Origin: a bacterium | GTDB lineage: Bacteria > Planctomycetota > JACOTG01 > JAUIME01 | DNA length: 5,851 nt | Direction of reading: 5' to 3' | Assembly: GCA_030433195.1 (NCBI GenBank) | Contig: JAUIME010000356.1 | Span: 1 to 5,851, forward strand | Shown here: positions 5,544 through 5,851 of the stretch, in pieces | How the letters are laid out: every line of letters starts with the position of its first letter | Numbering within the stretch: position 1 is the stretch's first letter | Translations under genes and position numbers: made by a program | The notes under the pieces: generated by a model | The model's database searches: none | What the model was told of the DNA's origin: nothing | What the model saw: only the letters and a program-made list of their open reading frames with translations

Positions 5544-5851
5544 CCCCCGAAGCGGACGCCGCGCATCGGGACGGCTCGTACACGACCGACGAATCCGGGG
5601 CTCTCGCACTCGACGCGGCCGATGCGCTCGCCTCGTGGCGTGACGCCTTCTGTATCCCGACCGACGAGGACGGCAACTCGCTGCGGTACTTCTGCGGCAA
5701 CTCGCTCGGCCTGCAGCCCGTACGCGCACGAACGCTCGTCGAGGAAGAACTCGACAAATGGGCGACGATGGCCGTCGACGCGCACTTCGCAAACGACGCC
5801 CCCTGGTACTCCTACCACGAGCTCTTCCGCGAGACCGGAGCTCGCCTCGTC
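5540..5851 (+). CDS. kynU: Kynureninase, N-terminal part (3' end outside window)
   Basis: The first 104 codons of a rightward gene are present, open to the right edge. The family signature YFCGNSLGLQP (50-60) is followed by VEEELDKWATMAVDAHF (67-83) and PWYSYHELF (88-96), the standard beginning of PLP-dependent kynureninase. The enzyme cleaves kynurenine or 3-hydroxykynurenine to anthranilate or 3-hydroxyanthranilate and alanine. The PLP lysine and substrate-specificity residues lie beyond the window. Its pairing with ACMS decarboxylase suggests that 3-hydroxykynurenine is the relevant substrate. The ATG at 5540 overlaps the upstream stop by four bases. GGGAGA (5525-5530) lies 9 nt ahead, inside the end of the previous gene. 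The leading ~24 residues are polar and variable, before conserved sequence begins near ALDAADALASWRD. Confidence 0.95.
   Translation, partial: MTPEADAAHRDGSYTTDESGALALDAADALASWRDAFCIPTDEDGNSLRYFCGNSLGLQPVRARTLVEEELDKWATMAVDAHFANDAPWYSYHELFRETGARLV

Overview
The window is GC-rich DNA with strong G/C-ending codon use. It reads as a chromosomal segment of a high-GC Gram-negative bacterium. A predicted outer lipoprotein carries Ig-like domains and a long glycine-rich tract of a style I associate with Planctomycetota, Myxococcota and related uncultured lineages. That taxonomic guess rests on style only. No mobile element, CRISPR array, tRNA or rRNA is visible.

Layout: two gene blocks point away from each other across a ~200-bp divergent control region (4306-4508). 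Leftward are a NifS/IscS-type PLP enzyme (3184-4305), a ~838-residue exported lipoprotein (545-3061), and the N-terminal part of an enterochelin-esterase-like hydrolase (1-484, running off the left edge). Rightward are a very well conserved ACMS decarboxylase (4509-5543) and, overlapping it by ATGA, the start of kynureninase (5540-5851, running off the right edge).

The two rightward genes belong to the kynurenine route of tryptophan breakdown. Kynureninase makes anthranilate or 3-hydroxyanthranilate plus alanine. ACMS decarboxylase acts on the semialdehyde formed when 3-hydroxyanthranilate is ring-opened, steering carbon away from quinolinate/NAD and toward catabolism. Other pathway genes (3-hydroxyanthranilate dioxygenase, aminomuconate semialdehyde dehydrogenase, kynurenine monooxygenase, tryptophan dioxygenase) may lie beyond the right edge, but none is in this window.

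The most unusual item is the NifS-like protein. It keeps the PLP lysine and most of the fold, but serine stands where the catalytic cysteine should be, in a shortened loop. Alanine replaces the conserved PLP-contacting glutamine, and a cysteine appears in the HGxGQ loop. It may not be an ordinary cysteine desulfurase. A good sigma70-type promoter lies just downstream of the longest possible start of this gene, so the shorter start at 4305 is preferred. By similar reasoning the lipoprotein starts at 3061 rather than 3115.
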